Source of the DNA: Tessaracoccus lapidicaptus
GTDB lineage: Bacteria > Actinomycetota > Actinomycetes > Propionibacteriales > Propionibacteriaceae
Length of the DNA: 64,000 bases
Assembly: GCF_001693815.1 (NCBI RefSeq)
Contig: NZ_MBQD01000023.1
Span: forward strand, 186,001-250,000
Direction of reading: 5' to 3'
The position numbers and the translations under genes are program-made. Position 1 is the stretch's first letter. The number at the start of each line of letters is the position of its first letter. Of this stretch, positions 15,856 to 22,708 are shown in pieces. The notes under the pieces are model-generated. The model saw nothing but the letters and a program-made list of their open reading frames with translations. It was not told the DNA's origin and searched no databases.

Positions 15856-16770
15856 ATGATTGACAACACCCAACTCGAACAGCTGGTCGCCAGGGTCCTG
15901 GCCGAACTCAAGGAGAGCGGAGCCAACGTCCCGGCCAAGTCCGCCAACGGCTACTCCACGCTCCCCGCCAAGGAGGGCGACCTGGTCATCGACCTGCCCG
16001 ACCCCACCGAGGAGTCGATGCGACGACGCATCATGGTCGAGAACCCGGCCGACGCCGAAGGGCTGCGCAACCTGTGCGCCGCCACGACGGCACGGCTCGG
16101 CGTCGGACGCGCCGGCCCGCGCCCCAAGACGGCGCAGGCGCTGCTCTTCAAGGCCGATCACGGAGTGACGCAGGACGCCATCTACGGCGTCGTGTCCGAG
16201 GAGGTCAAGGACGACCTCAACCTCTTCACGGTGACCACCCGCGTGGCCGACCGCGGCGAGTACCTGCTGCGCCCCGACCTCGGCCGTCTCCTCTCCGACG
16301 AGGCCAAGAAGACCATCGCCGAGAAATGCACCAAGGGCCCGGACGTGCAGATCTGCGTCGGCGACGGCCTCTCGGCCGCCGCGATCGACAACAACCTGCG
16401 CGAGATCTATCCCGTGCTGGAGCAGGGGTTGAAATCCGCCGGGCTGACCGTCGGTACCCCCTTCTTCATCGAGAACGCCCGCGTGGGCATCATGAACGAC
16501 GTCAACACGATCATCGGCGCCAGGGTGCTCGTGATCCTCATCGGGGAGCGGCCCGGCCTGGGCATCGCCGACGCGATGAGCGCCTACCTCGGCTACGACC
16601 CGCAGCCGGGCAAGACCGACGCCGACCGTGACCTGCTCTGCATGATCACCACCCACGGCGGCACCAACCCCCTCGAGGCCGGCGCGTACGTCGTCGAACT
16701 CATCAAACGCATGATCAAGCACAGCGCCAGTGGAGTGAAGCTCCGCGAGGCGATGGGCGAGGACCAGTGA
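15856..16770 (+). CDS. eutC: ethanolamine ammonia-lyase small subunit
   Basis: A 304-residue partner of EutB that contributes the cobalamin-binding domain. Family motifs include A-R-L-G-V-G-R-A-G-P-R, L-F-K-A-D-H-G, G-D-G-L-S, I-G-E-R-P-G-L-G and C-M-I-T-T-H-G-G-T-N-P. The first ~18 residues (I-D-N-T-Q-L-E-Q-L-V-A-R-V-L-A-E-L-K) form a separate amphipathic helix followed by a flexible linker, the design of a BMC encapsulation peptide. This helix closely resembles the C-terminal tail of EutE in the same operon. Confidence 0.95.
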   Translation: MIDNTQLEQLVARVLAELKESGANVPAKSANGYSTLPAKEGDLVIDLPDPTEESMRRRIMVENPADAEGLRNLCAATTARLGVGRAGPRPKTAQALLFKADHGVTQDAIYGVVSEEVKDDLNLFTVTTRVADRGEYLLRPDLGRLLSDEAKKTIAEKCTKGPDVQICVGDGLSAAAIDNNLREIYPVLEQGLKSAGLTVGTPFFIENARVGIMNDVNTIIGARVLVILIGERPGLGIADAMSAYLGYDPQPGKTDADRDLLCMITTHGGTNPLEAGAYVVELIKRMIKHSASGVKLREAMGEDQ

Positions 16771-16780
16771 GGAGATAGCC

Positions 16781-17437
16781 ATGGCCATCCTTGACCCCAT
16801 CAAGCCCACGATTCTGGCAGCCAGGATCATCCCCAACATCGACCGCGGGTTCGCGGAGAAACTCGAGTTGGCCGACCACCACCGCTCCCTGGCGCTGGTG
16901 ACCTGCGACATCGACGACTCGCTCTACGTGGCGCTCGACGAGGCCACGAAGATGGCCGAGGTCGACGTCGTCTACGCCAAGAGCTTCTACGCCGGTTCCG
17001 GCTACCCGTCGGGCCCGCTGTCGGGCGAGATCATCGGCATCCTCGCTGGCCCCACGCCGGCCGAGGTGCGCTCGGGTCTCGACGCGTGCATCGCGCACGC
17101 CGAGGAGGAGTGCTGGTTCTACGCGGCCGACGAGGCCGGCGACCTGGGCTTCTTCCCACACCTGGTGAGCTCGACCGGCACCTATCTGTCCGAGATGGCG
17201 GGGGTCGCGGCCGGGCAGCCGCTGGCCTACCTCATCGCCCCGCCGCTGGAGGCCACCTACGCGCTCGACGCGGCGCTCAAGGCCGCCGACGTGAGCATGC
17301 AGGAGTTCTTCGCGCCGCCGTCGGAGACCAACTTCGCCGGCGCCCTGCTGACGGGCAGCCTCAGCGCCTGCCGCGCTGCGGCCGCCGCGTTCCAGGACGC
17401 CGTGCTCGGCGTCGCCTCCTCGCCCAAGGCGTACTGA
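16781..17437 (+). CDS. eutL: BMC shell protein EutL (trimer with two BMC domains)
   Basis: A 218-residue tandem, circularly permuted BMC protein that builds pseudohexameric shell tiles with a gated central pore in known homologues. The start L-D-P-I-K-P-T-I-L-A-A-R-I-I-P-N, then S-L-A-L-V-T-C-D-I-D-D-S and S-F-Y-A-G-S-G-Y-P-S-G-P-L-S-G-E, and the second half with G-S-L-S-A-C-R-A-A match EutL. Length equals that of E. coli EutL (219). It has a good ribosome site (GAGGAGA) 10 bp after eutC. Confidence 0.95.
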   Translation: MAILDPIKPTILAARIIPNIDRGFAEKLELADHHRSLALVTCDIDDSLYVALDEATKMAEVDVVYAKSFYAGSGYPSGPLSGEIIGILAGPTPAEVRSGLDACIAHAEEECWFYAADEAGDLGFFPHLVSSTGTYLSEMAGVAAGQPLAYLIAPPLEATYALDAALKAADVSMQEFFAPPSETNFAGALLTGSLSACRAAAAAFQDAVLGVASSPKAY

Positions 17438-17454
17438 CACGAGGGAATGAGCCC

Positions 17455-18933
17455 ATGCCACAGCTAGACAAGGATCTCTCGTCGATCCAGCAGGCCCGGA
17501 CACTGGCAACCCGGGCCCGCGAGGCGATGCGGAGCTTCCAGTTCGCGACCCAGGACGAGGTGGACCGCATCTGCGAGGCGATGGTCGCCGCCGTGATGCG
17601 CGAAGCCCCGCGCCTGGGCCAGATGGCCCACGACGAGACCGGCTTCGGCTACCCGGCACACAAGCAGCTGAAGACCGAGTTCGCCGCCCAGGGGGTGTGG
17701 AACTCCATCAAGGACGCGCCCACCTGCGGTGTGCTGCGGCGCGACGAGAGCCGCGGCATCGTCGAGATCGGCTGGCCCGTCGGCGTGATCTGCGCGCTGA
17801 CGCCGTCGACCAACCCGACGTCCACCGCCGTGTTCAAGGCGCTGATCGGGGTCAAGGCGCGCAACGCCGTCGTCGTGGCCCCGCACCCCTCGGCCAGGAA
17901 GTGCACCGCTGAGGCCGTGCGCGTCATGGCGGAGGCGGGCGAGGCCGCCGGCATGCCCGCCGGGCTGCTGAGCTGCATGACCGAGGTGACCGTGCAGGGG
18001 ACCAACGAGCTGATGAGCCACTACGCCACGTCGATGATCCTCGCCACCGGCGGCCCTGGCATGGTCAAGGCGGCGCACAGCGTCGGCAAGCCTGCGCACG
18101 GCGTCGGGCCGGGAAACGTGCCCGCGTACGTGGACCGCTCCGCCGACATCGAGCAGGCCGCCACGATGATCGTCGAGTCGAAATCCTTCGACTGCTCGAC
18201 GATCTGCGCCACCGAACAGTCCGTCATCGCTGACGCCCCCATCGCCGACCGGCTGAGGTCCGCCATGGAGGCCAAGGGGGCGCACTGGCTCACCCGGGAC
18301 CAGGCCGAGAAGCTGCTGAGCAGGATGTTCCGCCCGAACGGCCTCATGAACGCCGAGTATGTGGGCAGGTCCCCCCAGGACCTGGCCAGAGAGGGCGGGA
18401 TCGACGGCGTGCCCGCGAGCGCCCGCATCCTCGTCGCCGACCTCGACGGCATCGGCGCGGAGTACCCTCTCTCCCGCGAGAAGCTCACCACCCTGCTGGG
18501 GTTCATGACGGTCGCCGATGCCAAGGAGGGCCGGCAGCGCGCAGGCGAGTTGCTCCGCTTCGGCGGCGACGGTCACACGATGGTGATCCACGCCACCGAC
18601 GACGAGGTGATCTACACGCTCGGCGTGATGGAGCCTGCCTTCCGCATCGTGGTCAACAGCTGGGGATCGCTGGGAGCCATCGGCTCGACCACCGACCTCA
18701 TGCCCTCGCTGACGCTGGCCCCCGGCGGCGTCGGCGGCGCGGTGGTCAGCGACAACATCACGCTGCAGCACGTCCTCAACGTCAAGCGGCTGGCCTACCA
18801 CCAGCACGAGGCCCCGGCGGTCGCGCGGGCCCACGGCGGCTCGGGCGCCTCCGGCGCCGGCTCGTCCGGCCTGCACGACAGCGAACTCGTCGAGCGGCTC
18901 GTCTCAGCAGTACTCAAGGAACTGAAGAAGTAG
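17455..18933 (+). CDS. eutE: CoA-acylating acetaldehyde dehydrogenase EutE
   Basis: Converts acetaldehyde, CoA and NAD+ to acetyl-CoA and NADH inside the microcompartment. Of 492 residues, the body is a standard acylating aldehyde dehydrogenase. Glycine motifs T-G-G-P-G and H-G-V-G-P-G-N-V-P-A lead to the catalytic cysteine C251 in S-F-D-C-S-T-I-C-A-T-E-Q. A second cysteine, C247, takes the place of the Asn usual in F-D-N-x-T. A Gly/Ser linker after residue ~460 leads to a C-terminal amphipathic helix (S-E-L-V-E-R-L-V-S-A-V-L-K-E-L-K-K). Many EutE proteins carry targeting signals at the N-terminus, so this C-terminal site is noteworthy. Confidence 0.93.
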   Translation: MPQLDKDLSSIQQARTLATRAREAMRSFQFATQDEVDRICEAMVAAVMREAPRLGQMAHDETGFGYPAHKQLKTEFAAQGVWNSIKDAPTCGVLRRDESRGIVEIGWPVGVICALTPSTNPTSTAVFKALIGVKARNAVVVAPHPSARKCTAEAVRVMAEAGEAAGMPAGLLSCMTEVTVQGTNELMSHYATSMILATGGPGMVKAAHSVGKPAHGVGPGNVPAYVDRSADIEQAATMIVESKSFDCSTICATEQSVIADAPIADRLRSAMEAKGAHWLTRDQAEKLLSRMFRPNGLMNAEYVGRSPQDLAREGGIDGVPASARILVADLDGIGAEYPLSREKLTTLLGFMTVADAKEGRQRAGELLRFGGDGHTMVIHATDDEVIYTLGVMEPAFRIVVNSWGSLGAIGSTTDLMPSLTLAPGGVGGAVVSDNITLQHVLNVKRLAYHQHEAPAVARAHGGSGASGAGSSGLHDSELVERLVSAVLKELKK

Positions 18934-18943
18934 GAGGCGATAG

Positions 18944-19423
18944 ATGACAACCACAGACCCCGGCGCGGCAAGGCCCGCACCGGCACCGCCAGAGAGACGG
19001 GCCTCGCCCGCCGCCATGGCAGCGGGCGCACCGCAGGACGCACCCGCCGTCCCCACCAAGACAGCCGAGACCGACCCGGTCGAGGCCCCGGCACCAACCA
19101 GCCAACCCACACAACAATCCAGAAGGAGCACTCCCATGGCAGATGTCCAGATGATCGCACTAGGCATGGTCGAGACCAGGGGTCTCGTCGGAGCCATCGA
19201 GGCCGCCGACGCAATGGTCAAGGCCGCCAACGTCAAGCTCATCGGCAAGGAGCAGATCGGTTCGGCCTACGTGACCGTGATGGTCCGCGGCGACGTCGGC
19301 GCGGTCAAGGCCGCCACCGATGCGGGCGCAGCCGCAGCAGGCCGCGTCGGCGAGCTTGTCTCGGTCCACGTGATCCCGCGTCCGCACGCGGACGTCGAGA
19401 TCATCCTCCCCCACAAGGACTGA
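18944..19423 (+). CDS. eutM: BMC-H shell protein (EutM/PduA type) with optional N-terminal extension
   Basis: The C-terminal 95 residues, from ATG 19136, are a canonical hexameric BMC-domain protein: [39 protein letters not shown] and V-I-P-R-P-H. This is the main shell facet tile. The same frame is open upstream to ATG 18944, which has a near-ideal AGGAGG site (18932-18937) 6 nt before it and adds 64 residues rich in Pro, Ala, Thr and Ser. ATG 19136 also has a strong site (AGAAGGAG). I list the long form; the short form (19136-19423) is at least as likely to be abundant. Confidence 0.9.
   Translation: MTTTDPGAARPAPAPPERRASPAAMAAGAPQDAPAVPTKTAETDPVEAPAPTSQPTQQSRRSTPMADVQMIALGMVETRGLVGAIEAADAMVKAANVKLIGKEQIGSAYVTVMVRGDVGAVKAATDAGAAAAGRVGELVSVHVIPRPHADVEIILPHKD
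19121..19138 (+). promoter_or_regulatory. internal ribosome binding site and second start of the BMC-H gene
   Basis: AGAAGGAG at 19121-19128 lies 7 nt before ATG 19136, in frame with the upstream start at 18944. It would produce the 95-residue short shell protein. PduB/PduB' of the propanediol microcompartment is an established precedent for paired starts in a shell gene. Confidence 0.7.
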
Positions 19424-19463
19424 TCCAGCGACCCGCTGGGTAGGCGGGCTGAGGAGCGTGCCG

Positions 19464-19501
19464 GCCGGGGCTGAGCCCCGGCGGTGCCCGGCGTATGCCG
19501 G
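19464..19501 (+). other. two intercistronic hairpins after the BMC-H gene
   Basis: GCCGGGGC (19464-19471) pairs with GCCCCGGC (19475-19482), and CCGGC (19488-19492) with GCCGG (19497-19501). Neither is followed by a T run. They lie in the 144-bp gap between the shell gene and eutQ, the largest gap inside the operon. They may protect the abundant shell mRNA from 3' decay or reduce read-through into eutQ. Confidence 0.5.
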
Positions 19502-19567
19502 CGACGTTCCTCACGCCCGGCCGCCCGGCGCGCGCAGACGTCCCACACCATTAAGGAGCGAACCATC

Positions 19568-20161
19568 ATGGGTCGACCAGTCATCACGGCGACCGACGTC
19601 CTGAACGCCGGACGCGGGGGCACCCTGCAGGCCCCCAGCGATGCCATCATCACGCCGCTGGCGCGCGACACCGCGCGGGACAAAGACGTGACGATCGTCG
19701 TGGGCGCCCCGGTCCAGTCGCCCTCCGCGGGCGACATCTCCCAGCAGGTTCGCACCATCGTGGAGAGGCTGTTGGCCGGTTCCGGGGGCGATACCCCCGC
19801 CCCCGGAGCCGCCGTCAAGCACGCCTCCATCCGCGACGTCGAGCTCGATCCGTTCCCCTACCCCGGCCCCCCGCCGGGCATGGACGTGCGGACCCGCGAC
19901 GTCGTCACCGACGCCGACGGCTCCCCCATGGCCGCCGGCTACATGAGCATCACCAAGGGCCAGTTCCCCTGGACCCTCAACTACGACGAGGTGCAGATCG
20001 TCCTCGAGGGCGAGCTGCATCTGGGCGGCGACGCCCGCGGCAAGGTCGGCCGGGCCGGCGACGTGCTCTACGTGCCCAAGGGATCCAGCATCACGTTCGG
20101 CACCCCCACCTTCGCCAAGTTCGTCTACGTCACGTTCCCCGCCAACTGGGAGGACGCGTAG
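19568..20161 (+). CDS. eutQ: EutQ, acetate-kinase-like cupin protein
   Basis: A 197-residue EutQ-family protein. Residues 1-45 are the EutQ N-terminal module (V-I-T-A-T-D-V-L, then I-I-T-P-L-A-R-D). A helix follows (D-I-S-Q-Q-V-R-T-I-V-E-R-L-L), and from ~residue 85 a cupin barrel (Y-M-S-I-T-K-G-Q-F-P-W-T-L-N-Y-D-E, G-E-L-H-L, G-D-V-L-Y-V-P-K-G). EutQ is reported to have acetate kinase activity, generating ATP from acetyl-phosphate, and to help assembly. The start ATG 19568 follows AAGGAG; an in-frame upstream codon at 19484 adds unrelated residues. eutT begins on the next base after its stop. Confidence 0.92.
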   Translation: MGRPVITATDVLNAGRGGTLQAPSDAIITPLARDTARDKDVTIVVGAPVQSPSAGDISQQVRTIVERLLAGSGGDTPAPGAAVKHASIRDVELDPFPYPGPPPGMDVRTRDVVTDADGSPMAAGYMSITKGQFPWTLNYDEVQIVLEGELHLGGDARGKVGRAGDVLYVPKGSSITFGTPTFAKFVYVTFPANWEDA

Positions 20162-20932
20162 GTGTCCGTCGTCACTGAGGCCGATCTTCGCGCACAGCTC
20201 CGCCGCCCGGAACACGGGGCGACGGTGAGCATCGCGCCAGGCGCGCGGCTGAGCCCGTCGGCGCAGGACTTCGTCAAGCAGTGGTCACTCGTGGTGGCCG
20301 AGGACGGCCCTGCCCCCGGCCCGCCTGCGGCCAGCGTCGGCACGGCCTGGGACCGGCCCGCGGAGTTCCCCGTGCGGCTCGAGGGCGACCTGCCCTGCTG
20401 CACCACCTGCGGCACGCCCGTGAAGAAGAAGGTCAGCTCGCTCACCCAGCTGAACGCCTCCCACTACGCGCCGAAGACCCACCCGCGGATCGTCCTGCGG
20501 GGCCGTGTCGATTCGCTGCTGGCCTTCACCATGCTGGCCCAGTCCCGCGCGCTGACCGACGGTCACCTGGCCATCGCCGAGCACCTCGGCACGCTCGCGG
20601 CCTACTGCCGCGAGCTGACCTCCGCCGAGTACGGCGAGCGCCCCGTCGCGCCGCTAGCCCTTCGTGACGTGTCCGCCGACGAGCTGCACCGGGCCACCCA
20701 TCAGCCCGACAAGGCTCTGGGCATCCCCCACCTCACCATCGACGGCGCCTCCGTCGAGCTTCAGCACTGGCTGAACGTCTGCCGGACGCAGTCCCGGGAG
20801 CTCGAGATCACGGCGCTGGAGGCCTTCGAATCGCCCCACCACCCCTACGGCGAGTCGATCTGCCACGCCATGAACCGACTCTCCAGCGCGTTCTACTACC
20901 TCCAACTGCTCCTCGAAGCGGGCCGGTCATGA
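20162..20932 (+). CDS. eutT: corrinoid adenosyltransferase EutT
   Basis: Makes adenosylcobalamin for EutBC. It begins with GTG directly after the eutQ stop. Of 256 residues, the first ~45 (V-V-T-E-A-D-L-R, then R-L-S-P-S-A-Q-D) are the EutT N-terminal module that resembles that of EutQ. C-C-T-T-C-G-T-P-V-K-K-K is the EutT metal-binding cysteine cluster, and the C-terminal helical domain has H-R-A-T-H-Q-P-D and N-R-L-S-S-A-F-Y-Y. Its presence means the organism can supply the cofactor next to its consumer. The stop overlaps the eutJ ATG by 4 nt. Confidence 0.92.
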   Translation: MSVVTEADLRAQLRRPEHGATVSIAPGARLSPSAQDFVKQWSLVVAEDGPAPGPPAASVGTAWDRPAEFPVRLEGDLPCCTTCGTPVKKKVSSLTQLNASHYAPKTHPRIVLRGRVDSLLAFTMLAQSRALTDGHLAIAEHLGTLAAYCRELTSAEYGERPVAPLALRDVSADELHRATHQPDKALGIPHLTIDGASVELQHWLNVCRTQSRELEITALEAFESPHHPYGESICHAMNRLSSAFYYLQLLLEAGRS

Positions 20933-21750
20933 GCGTCGAGAAGCTCATGCGCCGAGCGGCCAGAGCGGTCAAGGAACCGGCCGCAATCCCGGCTGGGGTC
21001 CCGATCCGCGTTGGGGTGGACCTCGGCACCGCCTTCACCGTGATCTTCGTCACCGACGAGCACGGCCAGCCGCTGGCCGGCGCCACCACGTTCGCCGACG
21101 TCGTGCGCGACGGCGTCGTGTGGGACTTCGCCGGGGCGCAGCGCGTGGTGCGCGAGCTGAGGGAGAAGCTTGAGCGCGCCACCGGCCGGTCGCTCCACCA
21201 CGGCGCGGTCACCATCCCGCCGGCCGTCGACCAGTCCAACCACCGCGCCCACCGCTACGTCATCGAGGGAGCAGGGATCGACTGCGACGCCGTCGTCGAC
21301 GAGACAACCGCGGCCAACACCGTGCTCGGCATCCGCGACGGCGCGGTGGTCGACATCGGGGGCGGCACCACCGGCATCGCAATCCTCGAGGACGGCGAGA
21401 TCGTCGCCAACTACGACGAGCCGAGCGGCGGCACCCACATGTCCCTGGTACTCGCGGGAGCCCTGAAGATTCCCTACGAGGAGGCGGAGAAACTCAAGCG
21501 CAAGCGCTCCCGGCACGCCGAGTTCCTTCCCATCGTCTCCCCCGTCCTCGAGAAGGTCTCCACCATCGTCAGCGACGCCGTGCGCAGCCACAACGTGCAG
21601 CAGATCGTGCTGGCGGGCGGCACATCGTCGTTCACCGGTATCGAGGAGATCATGACCCGGATCACCGGCGTGCCGTCCCGGGTCGCCCCCCAACCCATGC
21701 TCGTCACCCCGCTGGGAGTCACCTCCCACGCTCACCTCATCACCGACTGA
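20929..21750 (+). CDS. eutJ: EutJ, Hsp70/actin-like chaperone-type protein
   Basis: A 273-residue protein with the sugar-kinase/Hsp70/actin ATPase fold: phosphate-1 G-V-D-L-G-T-A-F-T, phosphate-2 V-V-D-I-G-G-G-T-T-G-I, adenosine motif V-L-A-G-G-T-S-S-F-T-G. P-P-A-V and D-E-T-T-A-A-N match EutJ. EutJ is thought to act as a chaperone in microcompartment assembly, but its role is not established. Length matches enterobacterial EutJ (about 278). Translationally coupled to eutT. Confidence 0.92.
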   Translation: MSVEKLMRRAARAVKEPAAIPAGVPIRVGVDLGTAFTVIFVTDEHGQPLAGATTFADVVRDGVVWDFAGAQRVVRELREKLERATGRSLHHGAVTIPPAVDQSNHRAHRYVIEGAGIDCDAVVDETTAANTVLGIRDGAVVDIGGGTTGIAILEDGEIVANYDEPSGGTHMSLVLAGALKIPYEEAEKLKRKRSRHAEFLPIVSPVLEKVSTIVSDAVRSHNVQQIVLAGGTSSFTGIEEIMTRITGVPSRVAPQPMLVTPLGVTSHAHLITD

Positions 21751-21764
21751 AACGAGGACTGCCC

Positions 21765-22391
21765 ATGTCTGACAACAATGGAGTCGAGCTCCGCGTCTAC
21801 TGCCACCTCGACCGGATGCAGCCCCAGTTCGCCGCCTTCGTCGGCACCATCACCCAGGGCGATCCGCCCGTCGAGGGCATGGCCTCCCTCTACGTCGAGG
21901 TGGCGCCGGGCAACTCGGTGTTCAACCTCGTCGACCGCGTCGTCAAGGCCACCGACGTGCGCCCGGGCACCCAGATCGTCGAGCGCCAGTTCGGCATGTT
22001 CGAGGTGCACTCGCTCTCGCAGGCCGACGTCCTGCGCGCCGGCGAGGTGGTGCTCGAGGAGCTCGGCCAGAGCGTCGAGCAACGAATCAAGCCAAAGGTG
22101 GCCTCCGAGCAGATCATCACCAACGTCAATCCCTATCAGGCGCAGCTGCTCAACCGGTTCAACCGCGGCACCATGCTCGTGGCCGGCCAGACCATGCTCG
22201 TACTCGAGGTCGAGCCCGCCGCCTACATCACGCTCGCGGCCAACGAGGCGGAGAAGGCGGCGCCCGTGTCGCTCAACCACTTCTCGTCGGTCGGCGTGTT
22301 CGGACGCCTGTGGATGGCTGGCTCGGAGTCCGACATCCTCGCCGCCCGCGAAGCCGCCGTCGCGGCCATCGACGCGATCAGCGGCACCTGA
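21765..22391 (+). CDS. divergent tandem BMC-domain protein (candidate BMC-T shell trimer)
   Basis: A 208-residue protein that I read as two degenerate BMC units. The first (about 37-100) has S-L-Y-V-E-V-A-P-G-N-S-V-F-N-L-V-D-R-V-V-K-A-T-D-V. The second (about 150-205) has A-A-Y-I-T-L-A-A-N-E-A-E-K-A-A-P-V followed by S-V-G-V-F-G-R-L-W-M-A-G-S-E-S-D-I. Both keep the A-D-x-x-x-K-A-x-x-V spacing and the late G-R/G-S strand of BMC folds, although the usual G-[MF]-V-E-T-x-G start is lost. It would add a second trimeric tile beside EutL. Assignment rests on pattern and context; no EutS or EutK gene is present. Confidence 0.65.
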   Translation: MSDNNGVELRVYCHLDRMQPQFAAFVGTITQGDPPVEGMASLYVEVAPGNSVFNLVDRVVKATDVRPGTQIVERQFGMFEVHSLSQADVLRAGEVVLEELGQSVEQRIKPKVASEQIITNVNPYQAQLLNRFNRGTMLVAGQTMLVLEVEPAAYITLAANEAEKAAPVSLNHFSSVGVFGRLWMAGSESDILAAREAAVAAIDAISGT

Positions 22392-22431
22392 TGATCGACG
22401 CGGCCACCGACGCACACCCCAGGAGACAGCC

Positions 22432-22707
22432 ATGAGACCAGTAGTGACCCAGACCACCATCCGCGACGCGAAGTCGCAGGGGCTGACCGAGCTGCCGGTG
22501 CAGCCCGGCACCATCATCACCGCCCTCGCACGCGAGTTCGCCCAGGACCAGGGCATCAAGCTGGTCCTCACCACCGAACAGGCCTCGGCCCCGCCGGCGG
22601 CCGACCGGGACGATCGGGCCGCCCTGCGCGCCGCCGTCGTCAAGCAGCTGGGCCACGAGCCCGACGGTCTGGACGCCGCGCTGGACAAGGTGCTGAAGGA
22701 GCACTGA
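22432..22707 (+). CDS. small protein with stand-alone EutQ/EutT N-terminal-type module
   Basis: A 91-residue protein. Residues 1-45 (V-V-T-Q-T-T-I-R-D-A, L-P-V-Q-P-G-T-I-I-T-A-L-A-R-E, G-I-K-L-V-L) align with the first module of EutQ and EutT and with the N-terminus of the next gene. A Pro/Ala linker follows, then a C-terminal helical stretch (L-R-A-A-V-V-K-Q-L-G-H, L-D-A-A-L-D-K-V-L-K-E-H) that resembles the second part of the E. coli EutQ N-terminal region and BMC targeting helices. There is no cupin or catalytic domain. It may be an assembly adaptor. Ribosome site AGGAGA; one base separates it from pta. Confidence 0.75.
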   Translation: MRPVVTQTTIRDAKSQGLTELPVQPGTIITALAREFAQDQGIKLVLTTEQASAPPAADRDDRAALRAAVVKQLGHEPDGLDAALDKVLKEH

Positions 22708-22708
22708 C

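Noticed and set aside
14452-16911. Very long minus-strand open frame across eutA/eutB/eutC
   Set aside because: A codon-bias shadow in high-GC DNA; the plus strand has three full-length, motif-complete Eut proteins and the antisense translation resembles nothing. The same applies to the plus-strand frames over the ABC genes (7088-9148) and pnp (52669-54927).
19484-19567. Earlier start for EutQ at 19484
   Set aside because: The added residues are Arg-rich hairpin sequence with no family similarity, and ATG 19568 has its own AAGGAG site.
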